Made by a program: the position numbers and the translations under genes. A stretch of DNA of 64,000 nucleotides from Methylophilaceae bacterium (GTDB lineage Bacteria; Pseudomonadota; Gammaproteobacteria; Burkholderiales; Methylophilaceae). The stretch spans positions 806,001-870,000 of the forward strand of contig JABFRO010000001.1 in the NCBI GenBank assembly GCA_013141125.1, in the 5' to 3' direction. Positions within the stretch are counted from its first letter, which is position 1; each line of letters opens with the position of its first letter. Positions 52,422 to 60,358 of this stretch are shown piece after piece. The notes beneath the pieces were generated by a model. That model was not told the DNA's origin. It saw only the letters and a program-made list of their open reading frames with translations, and made no database searches.

Positions 52422-52841
52422 TCAATCCAGCTTGGCAAGCTGAAAGTGCATACCATCCTGCTTTGTCCAGTCACCACCCCAATCAAAACCAGCCTCTTTA
52501 AAGCAAGAAACCAAGGCTTTTGACATTGTTGGTGTTTTACCAAATCCGTTCCATGCGGCATTAATGTCAATAGCTACTCCCCAGGAATGCAGTGATGCTG
52601 ATGTCGCACCCCGTTTCTTGCGAATATTAAAACAGCCATCCCAGGTTTTTAATTCAGCGCTTAAGCCTCTGTCGATAATGTTTTTAAAAGCCTTTCCCAA
52701 CGGCAGCACCAAATCCTTATTGCAATAAACCTTCTTGGGAATCACGCCAACCTCCAAATTGGCAGGCACATCCCATACCGTCATGTTATTTTCTTTTTCC
52801 GGCTCGCCGTATTTTGCCAAGCAATTTTTAGACGTAATCAT
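52422..52841 (-). CDS. M15-family peptidase (D-Ala-D-Ala carboxypeptidase-like)
   Basis: The 139-residue protein has the M15 zinc motifs: SLHSWGVAIDINAAWN, giving the HxxxxxxxD-type ligands, and a closing DGMHFQL with the last His. The catalytic Asp/Glu region DWGGDWT is present. No signal peptide is seen, so it may act as a peptidoglycan peptidase released by lysis or by another route, or on other peptides. Its promoter carries the palindrome and -10 shared with the C1 protease. Confidence 0.8.
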   Translation of the reverse strand: MITSKNCLAKYGEPEKENNMTVWDVPANLEVGVIPKKVYCNKDLVLPLGKAFKNIIDRGLSAELKTWDGCFNIRKKRGATSASLHSWGVAIDINAAWNGFGKTPTMSKALVSCFKEAGFDWGGDWTKQDGMHFQLAKLD

Positions 52842-52897
52842 GAAATTTCTCCTGTAAACAAATCAACGTATTTAAAAATATGAAACAGCTGTGAGTA

Positions 52898-52941
52898 ATT
52901 GTAGACCAGTTTAAAATCAATAAAATACGTGCGAACACGTA
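52898..52941 (-). promoter_or_regulatory. Activator-type promoter of the M15 peptidase
   Basis: On the minus strand TACGTGTTCGCACGTA (52941-52926) is followed by TACAAT (52903-52898) at a spacing one base shorter than in the other sites. AAGGG-N4-CCCTT lies directly upstream. About 40 bp around this site are nearly identical to the C1 protease promoter. The TACAAT box is about 57 bp before the ATG. The site also lies upstream of the histidine kinase gene on the other strand, which may give autoregulation. Confidence 0.65.
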
Positions 52942-53005
52942 AGGGGAAGCCCTTATAACCAGGAAAATTAGCATGTACTGGGCATTGAAGCGCGGATAGC
53001 AATTC

Positions 53006-54562
53006 TTGAGTGTATGTCGTAGACTGGTCATCATAGATATTCCATATTTACCGATCGGAAGCATCATTAACCGTCCACTGGAAAGTTTGTGTTTTCATGC
53101 GCTGTTTGATATAGCAGCGGATGCCTTGCTGCTGGTAAACGATGCCGGGCATGTCATGCTCGCCAATTCTACGGCGCTGCAATTGCTTGGTTATACTGAA
53201 AAGGAAATTACCGGACTTGCGGTGGAGACGTTGATTCCTGCCTGTTATCGCACCAATCATGAGCCGCACTTGGATATTTATTTCAACCAGCCGGAAAAAA
53301 GCGCCCAGGGCAATGTTCGTGATCTTGTTGCGCTTGGCCGGGATGGCAGGGAAATGCCGGTGGATATCCGCTTCAGTCCTCTACACTTACAAGAGCAGCG
53401 CTGTATCCTGATCACGATGATTGATGCTGCTCAACGACGTTGGACGGAAAAGGCATTACGAACAAGCGAAGAGCGCTTGCAGCTGGCCAAACGCGTGGCG
53501 GGCTTGGGTGTTTTCGACCGCGATATGACAAACGGCACACTGCATCTGGATGAGCGATCGCGCGTGCTTTTGGGACTCGACCCGGAGGCAGCAGTTAATT
53601 ACGAGAATTTTCTGGCAGTCATACACCCGGAAGATCGTGCCAACAGGCAAGCCGTTTTGGATCGCGCACTCAATCCTGCCAGTAACGGCGAATATCAAAC
53701 CGAATTCCGAATCATTCGCCGTAACGATGGCATTGAGCGCTGGCTGATGACAACCGGCCGGGTATTCTTCGAGTCTGGAGATGCAGTGCGGCTTGTGGGC
53801 ATCATGCAGGATATTACCGAATCCAAGGTCATGGAGCGTATATGGCAAGAACATCGTGGCAATATGGAATCACTGTTCAAGCAGCAGATAGCCGCCCAAA
53901 CTGCCTCTGCCATCGCGCATGAGCTCAATCAGCCACTGGCCGCCATTTCTGTCTATAGCGAGGTAGCGCTGCGCGCATTGGGCAGCGACACCGTGAATCC
54001 TGAAACTTTGAATCGCGCGCTCAACGGTTGCGTGGAGCAGGCGCAGCGTGCCGGCAAAAGTCTACACAAATTGCTTGGCTTTCTGCAAAAAGAAGAGTTC
54101 ACACCAGAATCCCTTAAGCTCAATGACATCGTGCGCGAAGCGCTGGACATGACGCAGAATAATGGCTTTGGCGGTTTCTACCCAACACTGGAATTGGAGC
54201 AAGATTTACCTCCTGTGCTGGGCAATCGCATCCAGATACAGAAAGTTCTGATTAATTTATTGCGTAATGGAGTAGAGGCAATGCGTAAAGCTGGTGTACC
54301 GGCTTCCTCCATCACAGTCAAGGTGCAAACCGTGCGCGAAAGAAATATGGCACAGGTTACGGTGCAAGACAGCGGATCAGGCCTGGATGTCGAAACGACC
54401 AAACGCGTTTTTGAGCCATTCTTCACAACCAAGCCCAGCGGTATTGGCATGGGGCTGGCAATTAGTCGCTCACTCATCGAGGCAAACGGCGGACAGCTTT
54501 GGTTTGACCCTAAATCCGAAGCGGGTGCCACGTTTCACTTTACCCTGCCTTTTGCGCCATGA
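53006..54562 (+). CDS. PAS-PAS sensor histidine kinase (FixL-like)
   Basis: The 518-residue kinase has two PAS domains (about 30-140 and 155-275) and no clear membrane segment. PAS1 contains PACYRTNHEPHLDIYF with His85, and GNVRDLVALGRDG with Arg105, which line up with the haem-ligand His and distal Arg region of FixL. The same pattern also occurs in haem-free PAS domains. HisKA has HELNQPLAAIS with His305, and the HATPase has GSGLDVETTKRVFEPFF and GIGMGLAISRSLIE. The start is a TTG at 53006 with no good ribosome-binding site, so the true start is uncertain. It overlaps the regulator gene by 4 bp. Confidence 0.85.
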   Translation: MSVCRRLVIIDIPYLPIGSIINRPLESLCFHALFDIAADALLLVNDAGHVMLANSTALQLLGYTEKEITGLAVETLIPACYRTNHEPHLDIYFNQPEKSAQGNVRDLVALGRDGREMPVDIRFSPLHLQEQRCILITMIDAAQRRWTEKALRTSEERLQLAKRVAGLGVFDRDMTNGTLHLDERSRVLLGLDPEAAVNYENFLAVIHPEDRANRQAVLDRALNPASNGEYQTEFRIIRRNDGIERWLMTTGRVFFESGDAVRLVGIMQDITESKVMERIWQEHRGNMESLFKQQIAAQTASAIAHELNQPLAAISVYSEVALRALGSDTVNPETLNRALNGCVEQAQRAGKSLHKLLGFLQKEEFTPESLKLNDIVREALDMTQNNGFGGFYPTLELEQDLPPVLGNRIQIQKVLINLLRNGVEAMRKAGVPASSITVKVQTVRERNMAQVTVQDSGSGLDVETTKRVFEPFFTTKPSGIGMGLAISRSLIEANGGQLWFDPKSEAGATFHFTLPFAP

Positions 54563-55176
54563 GCAGCCACAACAACACGGTTTTCATTGTCGACGATGAC
54601 CCTGCGGTACGCGATTCCCTGACGCTTATGATTGAGCAGGAGAATATTGCCGCAGAGGCTTTCGAGAGTGCAGAAGCCTTTCTGGCCGTCTGTCGGCCAG
54701 AATGTCTCGGCTGTGCTGTTATTGATGTTCGTATGCCAGGCATGGACGGTATAGAGCTACAAATGAAAATGTCGGAGCGTGGCATTCTTCTGCCTGTCAT
54801 TTTTCTGACTGGCCATGGCGATATTCCTATGAGCGTCAGAGCAATCAAGGCCGGGGCGGTGGATTTTCTAACCAAGCCAGTCACCCGCGAGAATCTTTTA
54901 AAATGTGTACGCTCCGCAATTCAGAGCGACGAAAACAGGCTGGCTCAGGTGGTAATGACACAGCAGAGCCAATCATTGCTGCTTGATTTGACCGAGCGTG
55001 AGCGCGAGGTGATGGCTTTGGCCGTTGTTGGACATCCCAACAAGGAAATCGCCCGCCGTCTGGGCATCAGCCATCGTACGGTAGAAATTCACAAGTCAAA
55101 AATCATGAGCAAGACCGGAGCTGTCAACTTGCTGGATTTGGCACGTATTGCACAAGAGAGTGGATTAAACGGGTAA
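54559..55176 (+). CDS. FixJ/NarL-type response regulator
   Basis: This 205-residue regulator has a receiver domain (FIVDDDPAVRDSL, phospho-acceptor Asp56 in AVIDVRMPGMDG, and a LTKPV Lys). The LuxR-type HTH follows: LTEREREVMALAVVGHPNKE, IARRLGISHRTVEIHKSKIM. FixJ-type regulators activate promoters by binding around -40 to -70. It overlaps the kinase gene by 4 bp. It is the best candidate for the palindromes found in seven promoters of this window. Confidence 0.9.
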   Translation: MSSHNNTVFIVDDDPAVRDSLTLMIEQENIAAEAFESAEAFLAVCRPECLGCAVIDVRMPGMDGIELQMKMSERGILLPVIFLTGHGDIPMSVRAIKAGAVDFLTKPVTRENLLKCVRSAIQSDENRLAQVVMTQQSQSLLLDLTEREREVMALAVVGHPNKEIARRLGISHRTVEIHKSKIMSKTGAVNLLDLARIAQESGLNG

Positions 55177-55202
55177 AAAGCTTGCGCATAAAGTTCAGCA
55201 TA

Positions 55203-55247
55203 TACGTGCTTGCACGGATTCCCAGAGTATAAAACCCTTGCTACCAT
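55203..55247 (+). promoter_or_regulatory. Activator-type promoter of the nitroreductase
   Basis: TACGTGCTTGCACGGA (55203-55218) is a near-perfect palindrome with one arm imperfect. TTGC-TACCAT, an extended -10-like block, occupies the same relative place (55238-55247) as TTTGCTTTAAT in the other sites. The predicted start of transcription is about 25 bp before the ATG. Confidence 0.6.
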
Positions 55248-55277
55248 AAGCTTGCAGTTAAGACAAACGGGGGAGCT

Positions 55278-55880
55278 ATGACATTGCCAAATGTGGAAAT
55301 GCATGTATTTGAGACGATTCTTGCGCGTCGCTCAATCCGCAACTACACCGCGCAGAAAGTCGATCGCACATCGGTTCGCACCCTGCTGGAAGCGGCCGTA
55401 CATGCGCCTAGCGCCATGCATCAGGAGCCATGGGCTTTTGCCGTCATACAGAATCGGTCATTGCTGCAACAGCTATCGGATCATGCCAAACCACTGTTTG
55501 TCGAAGAATTACGCCGTTCCCATCCGCAACGAACTGATCATGATCTGCAAAGCCTCACCCACTCGGGATTTAATATCTTTTATAACGCAGGCACACTGAT
55601 TATCATCTGCGCCAAACCGGCGGGATCCTTCGTTGTGGCCGATTGCTGGCTAGCCGCCGAAAACCTGATGTTGGCCGCCTGTGCCATGGGGCTGGGAACC
55701 TGCGTCATTGGTATGGCACTACCGGCATTGACGCTGCCGGAGCTTAAGCTTGAGTTGGGTATTCCCGATGAATTTACTGCCATTGCCCCCATCATTGTCG
55801 GCTATCCCGACGGCGAAACTGCGCCTACTCCGCGCAAAGAACCGCTCATTCTGGCCTATTTGTCAGCAACAGATGGCTGA
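55278..55880 (+). CDS. Nitroreductase family protein
   Basis: The 200-residue FMN-dependent oxidoreductase has the start ILARRSIRNYTAQKVDRTSV with the Arg-rich FMN site and the SAMHQEPWAFAVI block. It ends VGYPDGETAPTPRKEP. These enzymes reduce nitro compounds or quinones with NAD(P)H and are often induced by low oxygen. It has a GGGGGAG site. It follows the two-component genes and carries the palindromic promoter. Confidence 0.9.
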   Translation: MTLPNVEMHVFETILARRSIRNYTAQKVDRTSVRTLLEAAVHAPSAMHQEPWAFAVIQNRSLLQQLSDHAKPLFVEELRRSHPQRTDHDLQSLTHSGFNIFYNAGTLIIICAKPAGSFVVADCWLAAENLMLAACAMGLGTCVIGMALPALTLPELKLELGIPDEFTAIAPIIVGYPDGETAPTPRKEPLILAYLSATDG

Positions 55881-55926
55881 CGTAAACCTTGTGGCCATGC
55901 CACAGCATTTTAAAAGGAGATTAATC

Positions 55927-56067
55927 ATGAGCTTGCAAAACATTCCCGCCGGTTTTCACAAAATTCCGCGTCAAGACGGTATTTTTCAGGAACGAGTGCA
56001 CAATGCCGACCAGGACGAACTGGAATATCACTACAATCCAGCTAAAAATCTGTTGCGCGTACATTAG
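55927..56067 (+). CDS. Small protein of 46 residues, unknown
   Basis: MSLQNIPAGFHKIPRQDGIF is followed by a Glu/Asp/Gln-rich segment and YHYNPAKNLLRVH. An AAGGAG site lies 9 bases before the ATG, arguing for translation. It sits between the nitroreductase and a broken alcohol dehydrogenase. No family recognised; it could also be a remnant. Confidence 0.45.
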   Translation: MSLQNIPAGFHKIPRQDGIFQERVHNADQDELEYHYNPAKNLLRVH

Positions 56068-56099
56068 GCACGCTGATTGTTTAAAGTGAGGTTCCGCTG

Positions 56100-56557
56100 A
56101 TGAAAACCATGCTGCTAGATGCTGGGAGCTACCGTCTGCAGCTAGCCGAAATACCGCTACCCACATCATCACGCAAGTGCCGCCGCAGCGAATGGATGCC
56201 GCCATCATTTTTGCACCAGTCGGTGCCCTGGTTACACAAGCGTTACGCCACACCGCAAAAGGTGGTAGCGTGGTATGTGCAGGCATCCATATGAGCGATA
56301 TTCCGGGATTTTCCTATTCCATGCTGTGGGGCGAACGTTGCATACGCTCCATCGCCAATCTTACCCGGCGCGATGGCGAAGAATTTCTCAATCTGGCTTC
56401 CAGACTGGGAATCAGAACCTAAGTGGAAACCTTCCCGCTGCAATCTGCCAATGAGGCACTTGATCGTTTGCGTCAGGGGAAAATACGTGGTGCCGCCGTA
56501 TTGGTTGTGGATGAAAATAATGAATCAGGAAAACAAAAGGAGCTTATTCAATCATGA
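56100..56557 (+). pseudogene. Zinc-dependent alcohol dehydrogenase, deleted and frameshifted
   Basis: The frame starts MKTMLLDAGSYRLQLAEIPL and soon leaves the family. In another frame AAIIFAPVGALVTQALRHTA and IHMSDIPGFSYSMLWGERCI continue the Rossmann domain, then a stop, then EALDRLRQGKIRGAAVLVVD. The zinc-binding catalytic domain is missing. Such dehydrogenases are typical members of low-oxygen islands, so this is a decayed member. Confidence 0.75.
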
Positions 56558-56718
56558 TAGGAAAAGTAGGCCGCATCACCATTCTTGCTATTTTGGTAGC
56601 ACTGGGCATTATCCTTGTCTTTGAGCGTAGCCTTCCCAATGCGCCCATCACGGATGATGTGTATCTGTTAGCTGGTTTTATCGGTGTAATTGTGGCAGCC
56701 ATGGTTGACTGGCTGTAG
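56554..56718 (+). CDS. Small membrane protein of 54 residues
   Basis: MIGKVGRITILAILVALGII begins a two-helix membrane protein (second helix LLAGFIGVIVAAMVDWL). It overlaps the end of the broken dehydrogenase by 4 bp (ATGA) and has an AAAAGGAG site. No family recognised. The coupling suggests that the original gene pair was co-translated. Confidence 0.5.
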   Translation: MIGKVGRITILAILVALGIILVFERSLPNAPITDDVYLLAGFIGVIVAAMVDWL

Positions 56719-56744
56719 ACGCACCTTACTGGGCAGAAGAAATC

Positions 56745-58790
56745 ATGAAGCGGAAACATCAAAGCAACATTTCGATCGCTATCGTCATCACCTTTCTGCT
56801 TGGTCTGCTGCCGATGCCAAGCGTTGCCCAGCCGGAAACGGATGCATTAATACGCCATTCATCCAAAACCGCTGCCTACGAGCAGGCGCAAAAAAATGAA
56901 GCAGAGCAGGCGGCTGTGCTTGCTCTAGCGCGTCACCTGGACGATCGCGCTTACGCTGCGAGCGAAACCGCACGGCGCTACCAAGCTGAAATCAAAGCAT
57001 TACAAAATGATGCACAAGCACGTAATACGGCGTTTACACAGGTTTCAAAAATCGCGCAGCAGACGGAACAAGCCAAACGTGCCGCGCTGATCGCCATCAC
57101 GGCCAACACGCAGGCCTCGACCAAGGCGCTACAGACTGCTACCGCATTTGCCAATGCGCGTGGCAAGCAGCGCGCACGTCTGGCTAGAGAAGCAGATGCG
57201 GCGGCAACGCGTAAAAATGAGGCTATGCAGCAGTCCCGGGCAGCGCTGGAAAAAGCGGCTCAGGCTAGTAATTCTCTACGCTATGCCTTGGCCAGTGTGG
57301 GATACCGCAGCGCGGAATTCAATACACATTTAATAGAAGCACAAGCGACAGCTGATGCATTTGAAGAAAAAAGCAGTGCGTTTGTTGATGCAGTCGCCAC
57401 AGCCAAATCCAAAGTATCCTCACCCGCAATGGCGGCCGCTTCTGCCCAAATGGCTGAACGCGCTGTCCAGTTGCGTGACGAAACCCATGCGCTGAACGGA
57501 CACCTGAAACTTGTACGCGATCTTGCCGACGAAATGAAACTCGCTCAGGAGCAGGAACCGGCGCATGCGGCTGTGTTGCAAGCGTATTTCAACGCCGAGC
57601 TAAATGTGGCTATCGAGGTTGATGCCGTTAGTTACCTCGCAGCCGTACGTAAAGTCAGCCTTCAACGTTGTGTGAACGATAGTGTCTGTCGTGCGAGCAT
57701 AAACCAGGAGCTGGCACTGGCTGAACAGCAGCTTGCCAGCGCACGCGCCGAAGCTACAGAGCGCTTAGGTGCCGCCACAGCAAATATTGACACCACACGA
57801 TACATTGGGCGCCGCATGGATGAATATGCCGATATGTCCGCGAGCAACCCGCAAACCTTGGATACAGCGGTGGCGAACGCTGGCGCAGCTCAAGTCATGG
57901 CGGAGGAAGTAAGCAAGATAACCGGCAACGATTATCAACGCGCGCTTGAAGGCTATGCTCAAGCCCAACAAGCCGCCGATAGCGCCTATCTGGCAGCTTA
58001 TGGCAAACCTCGATATGCCGCAGAAAGCACACCAGCAATGGCAGCTCCGGCTCCGGCACATGAGCCAGGAGTATCTGCCGCCATGATGGCACCCAATTGG
58101 CAAATCGAGGCACATGCCTGGGAATTTTTCACCGCAACCACGAACGAATCAAAAGGTTATGGCGCATACAGTTACGTGCTTTTCGGGCGGCGCGTAGGAA
58201 GCCAATTGGCACCGCAGGTAAAGCTCAACTATGCCGCCTTGCTCAATGCCATCATCGCTTCCACGCCCCATATTAGCGAGGTCTCTCCAGAAATTCCACA
58301 TGACAAGCTTAATCTGTTTTGCATTCCAGGAAAAACAGCGTGGAAGGAAGGATTGGCGGCACTGGACGAAAGCAGTGACAAGCTCTCTGCGCTGGATAAT
58401 TATGCATCCAGCCTGGCCTTTTCTACCCTTTCCACCGCAGGAAGCGGTGCCGTGCGTAGCCGCGAAATTCTCGATGTGATTCAGGACTCACCCGGTCCTT
58501 TCCTGTTAACCACCTTGCAGCCCTTACGCTTGGTGAAAAGCGATTCGCCCATGTTGTTTGTGGATTTGTCGCGTTTCTTGCCTGAGACATATACCGACCT
58601 CGTCACTGCTTATAAGCGCGCTTTGGTGGAACGTCCTCCGCAGGGGCAACAAACTTGGCAGCCCCCCACCTTTCAGTGGATCGCGGCGACGGGTACAGGT
58701 GTTGCCAGCCACTTGGTTAAGGTGAAAAATGTAGTTTCTGCATGGCTTTCAGTGAGTGAAGCTAAGCCACTGCAAGCGGCGTTGCATTGA
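56745..58790 (+). CDS. Exported Ala-rich coiled-coil protein of unknown function
   Basis: This 681-residue protein has a signal peptide (IAIVITFLLGLLPMPSVAQ) and then about 400 residues rich in Ala, Gln, Glu and Lys that predict long helices and coiled coils. The last 230 residues form a different domain (SKGYGAYSYVLFGRRVGSQL, PGPFLLTTLQPLRLV) with an F-x-T-A-T-T-N region. I recognise no family. Gene end and next gene are 163 bp apart. The next gene encodes an exported hydrolase and may be related in function. Confidence 0.65.
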   Translation: MKRKHQSNISIAIVITFLLGLLPMPSVAQPETDALIRHSSKTAAYEQAQKNEAEQAAVLALARHLDDRAYAASETARRYQAEIKALQNDAQARNTAFTQVSKIAQQTEQAKRAALIAITANTQASTKALQTATAFANARGKQRARLAREADAAATRKNEAMQQSRAALEKAAQASNSLRYALASVGYRSAEFNTHLIEAQATADAFEEKSSAFVDAVATAKSKVSSPAMAAASAQMAERAVQLRDETHALNGHLKLVRDLADEMKLAQEQEPAHAAVLQAYFNAELNVAIEVDAVSYLAAVRKVSLQRCVNDSVCRASINQELALAEQQLASARAEATERLGAATANIDTTRYIGRRMDEYADMSASNPQTLDTAVANAGAAQVMAEEVSKITGNDYQRALEGYAQAQQAADSAYLAAYGKPRYAAESTPAMAAPAPAHEPGVSAAMMAPNWQIEAHAWEFFTATTNESKGYGAYSYVLFGRRVGSQLAPQVKLNYAALLNAIIASTPHISEVSPEIPHDKLNLFCIPGKTAWKEGLAALDESSDKLSALDNYASSLAFSTLSTAGSGAVRSREILDVIQDSPGPFLLTTLQPLRLVKSDSPMLFVDLSRFLPETYTDLVTAYKRALVERPPQGQQTWQPPTFQWIAATGTGVASHLVKVKNVVSAWLSVSEAKPLQAALH

Positions 58791-58953
58791 GTTTGTTTAA
58801 AGAGGTAGCCATAATTGGAATCAGACTGGTTGGACTTACAATCAATCTGGGCAATCTCTATTCCTCTATTTTATTTGCTCATATGGAAGCCTTGTAACAA
58901 GAAATTTTTTAATTTTAAATGCCTAATTTTTATCTAACCGGAGATTGATTATC

Positions 58954-60342
58954 ATGAAACTTTATCGCTCGGCAGTTACACCAGCCATTCTTGTTCTGAT
59001 GGTTATGCTTACCGCTTGCACACAGCATATACCGTACCGAACCAATAATGAGTTCTGCATCAACTCGGGTCAAAGCAATTCACAAAACTGCGATGCTCAT
59101 TCCATTCAACAATTGCCTGCAGGCGAAGGAGCCAACTACCTGCTCGGATTTATCGAGTTCGATGACCAGGGTCAACTTTGGGATCGCAAACAAATGCAAG
59201 CTGTCGTTGACAAGTTTGCAACGGAAGCCGCCAACAAAGACCTATTGATGGTGGTTTTTGTGCATGGTTGGCAACATAATGCAGCGCCGGAGGATGGAAA
59301 TATCAAGACATTCCGCAACGTTCTAACCAAACTGAGCATGGACGAAAAGCACTTTAGTGAAGCAAGCGGTCAGCCTGCACGTCAGGTGGCGGGGGTTTAT
59401 CTGGGTTGGCGCGGAGAGTCGATAAGTGTTCCGTTGGTAAAAAACCTTACTTTCTGGGATCGCAAGAATACCGCTGAGAAAGTTGGTCATGGTGGCGTAA
59501 CCGAGGTGCTCAATCGACTGGAGCAGCTCAAGTCTGCCAAGGACAGCACCCAGTCGGGTAGCAGCGCCACTAGGCTGATAGTGATTGGGCATAGTTTTGG
59601 CGGTGCGATAGTTCACAATGCTCTGACACAAATTCTCGAAAGCCGATTCATCCATACAACCGGACCGGCAGGCCTTGCGAGTGATGCCAAGGGTTTTGGT
59701 AATCTTGTAGTGCTAATTAACCCAGCGTTTGAAGCCGGGCAATATACACCGCTGAGTGATATGTCGACAGAACGTGGATTTTATTTTGAATCACAATTGC
59801 CAGTCGTAGCGATACTAACTTCTGAAGCAGATTATGCAACGCGCTATGCGTTTCCGGCAGGTCGCTGGCTTTCCACTTTGTTTGAGAGCACGCATTTAAG
59901 CACGCGCAATAATGCAGTGACTCACCAGGAAGAAACCATTTCGCAGGACGATGCCAATGTGGCTGCCGTCGGCCACTTTAAGCCTTATCGTACACATAAA
60001 CTCTACCCGGAACAGGTTTTGTTACGCAGCAGTGTGGATGTACCAAGTAGTGACAAGAGCGTGCGCTCTGCCTTGGCTGCGGCATCCGTCTGGGCGGCAA
60101 ACGACGCACCCGGTAGCAAGATTTCAATAGCTGATCTGACGCTGGAGCGGACAAACACCTCTGCCGGGCGCAACCCTTATCTTGTTATTCAAGTTGATAG
60201 AAACCTGATCGCTAACCATAACGATATTGACGATCCGCGCATTATAGACTTCATCCAACAACTCATTTTCATCTCCAATCTACCAGAGGAATCGAAGAAA
60301 TCTCTTATCAAAAAGGTTGATATTCCATCGCCATCAAATTAA
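58954..60342 (+). CDS. Alpha/beta-hydrolase-fold lipoprotein
   Basis: The 462-residue protein begins with a lipoprotein signal (VLMVMLTAC, lipobox Cys). It contains LLMVVFVHGWQHNA, the oxyanion-type strand, and RLIVIGHSFGGAIVHNALTQ, the nucleophile Ser elbow. A C-terminal His is likely but not pinpointed. Lipase or esterase activity is probable; the substrate is unknown. I start it at 58954 after a GGAGA site rather than at an upstream TTG. Confidence 0.7.
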   Translation: MKLYRSAVTPAILVLMVMLTACTQHIPYRTNNEFCINSGQSNSQNCDAHSIQQLPAGEGANYLLGFIEFDDQGQLWDRKQMQAVVDKFATEAANKDLLMVVFVHGWQHNAAPEDGNIKTFRNVLTKLSMDEKHFSEASGQPARQVAGVYLGWRGESISVPLVKNLTFWDRKNTAEKVGHGGVTEVLNRLEQLKSAKDSTQSGSSATRLIVIGHSFGGAIVHNALTQILESRFIHTTGPAGLASDAKGFGNLVVLINPAFEAGQYTPLSDMSTERGFYFESQLPVVAILTSEADYATRYAFPAGRWLSTLFESTHLSTRNNAVTHQEETISQDDANVAAVGHFKPYRTHKLYPEQVLLRSSVDVPSSDKSVRSALAAASVWAANDAPGSKISIADLTLERTNTSAGRNPYLVIQVDRNLIANHNDIDDPRIIDFIQQLIFISNLPEESKKSLIKKVDIPSPSN

Positions 60343-60358
60343 CACTTGCTAAACACGG

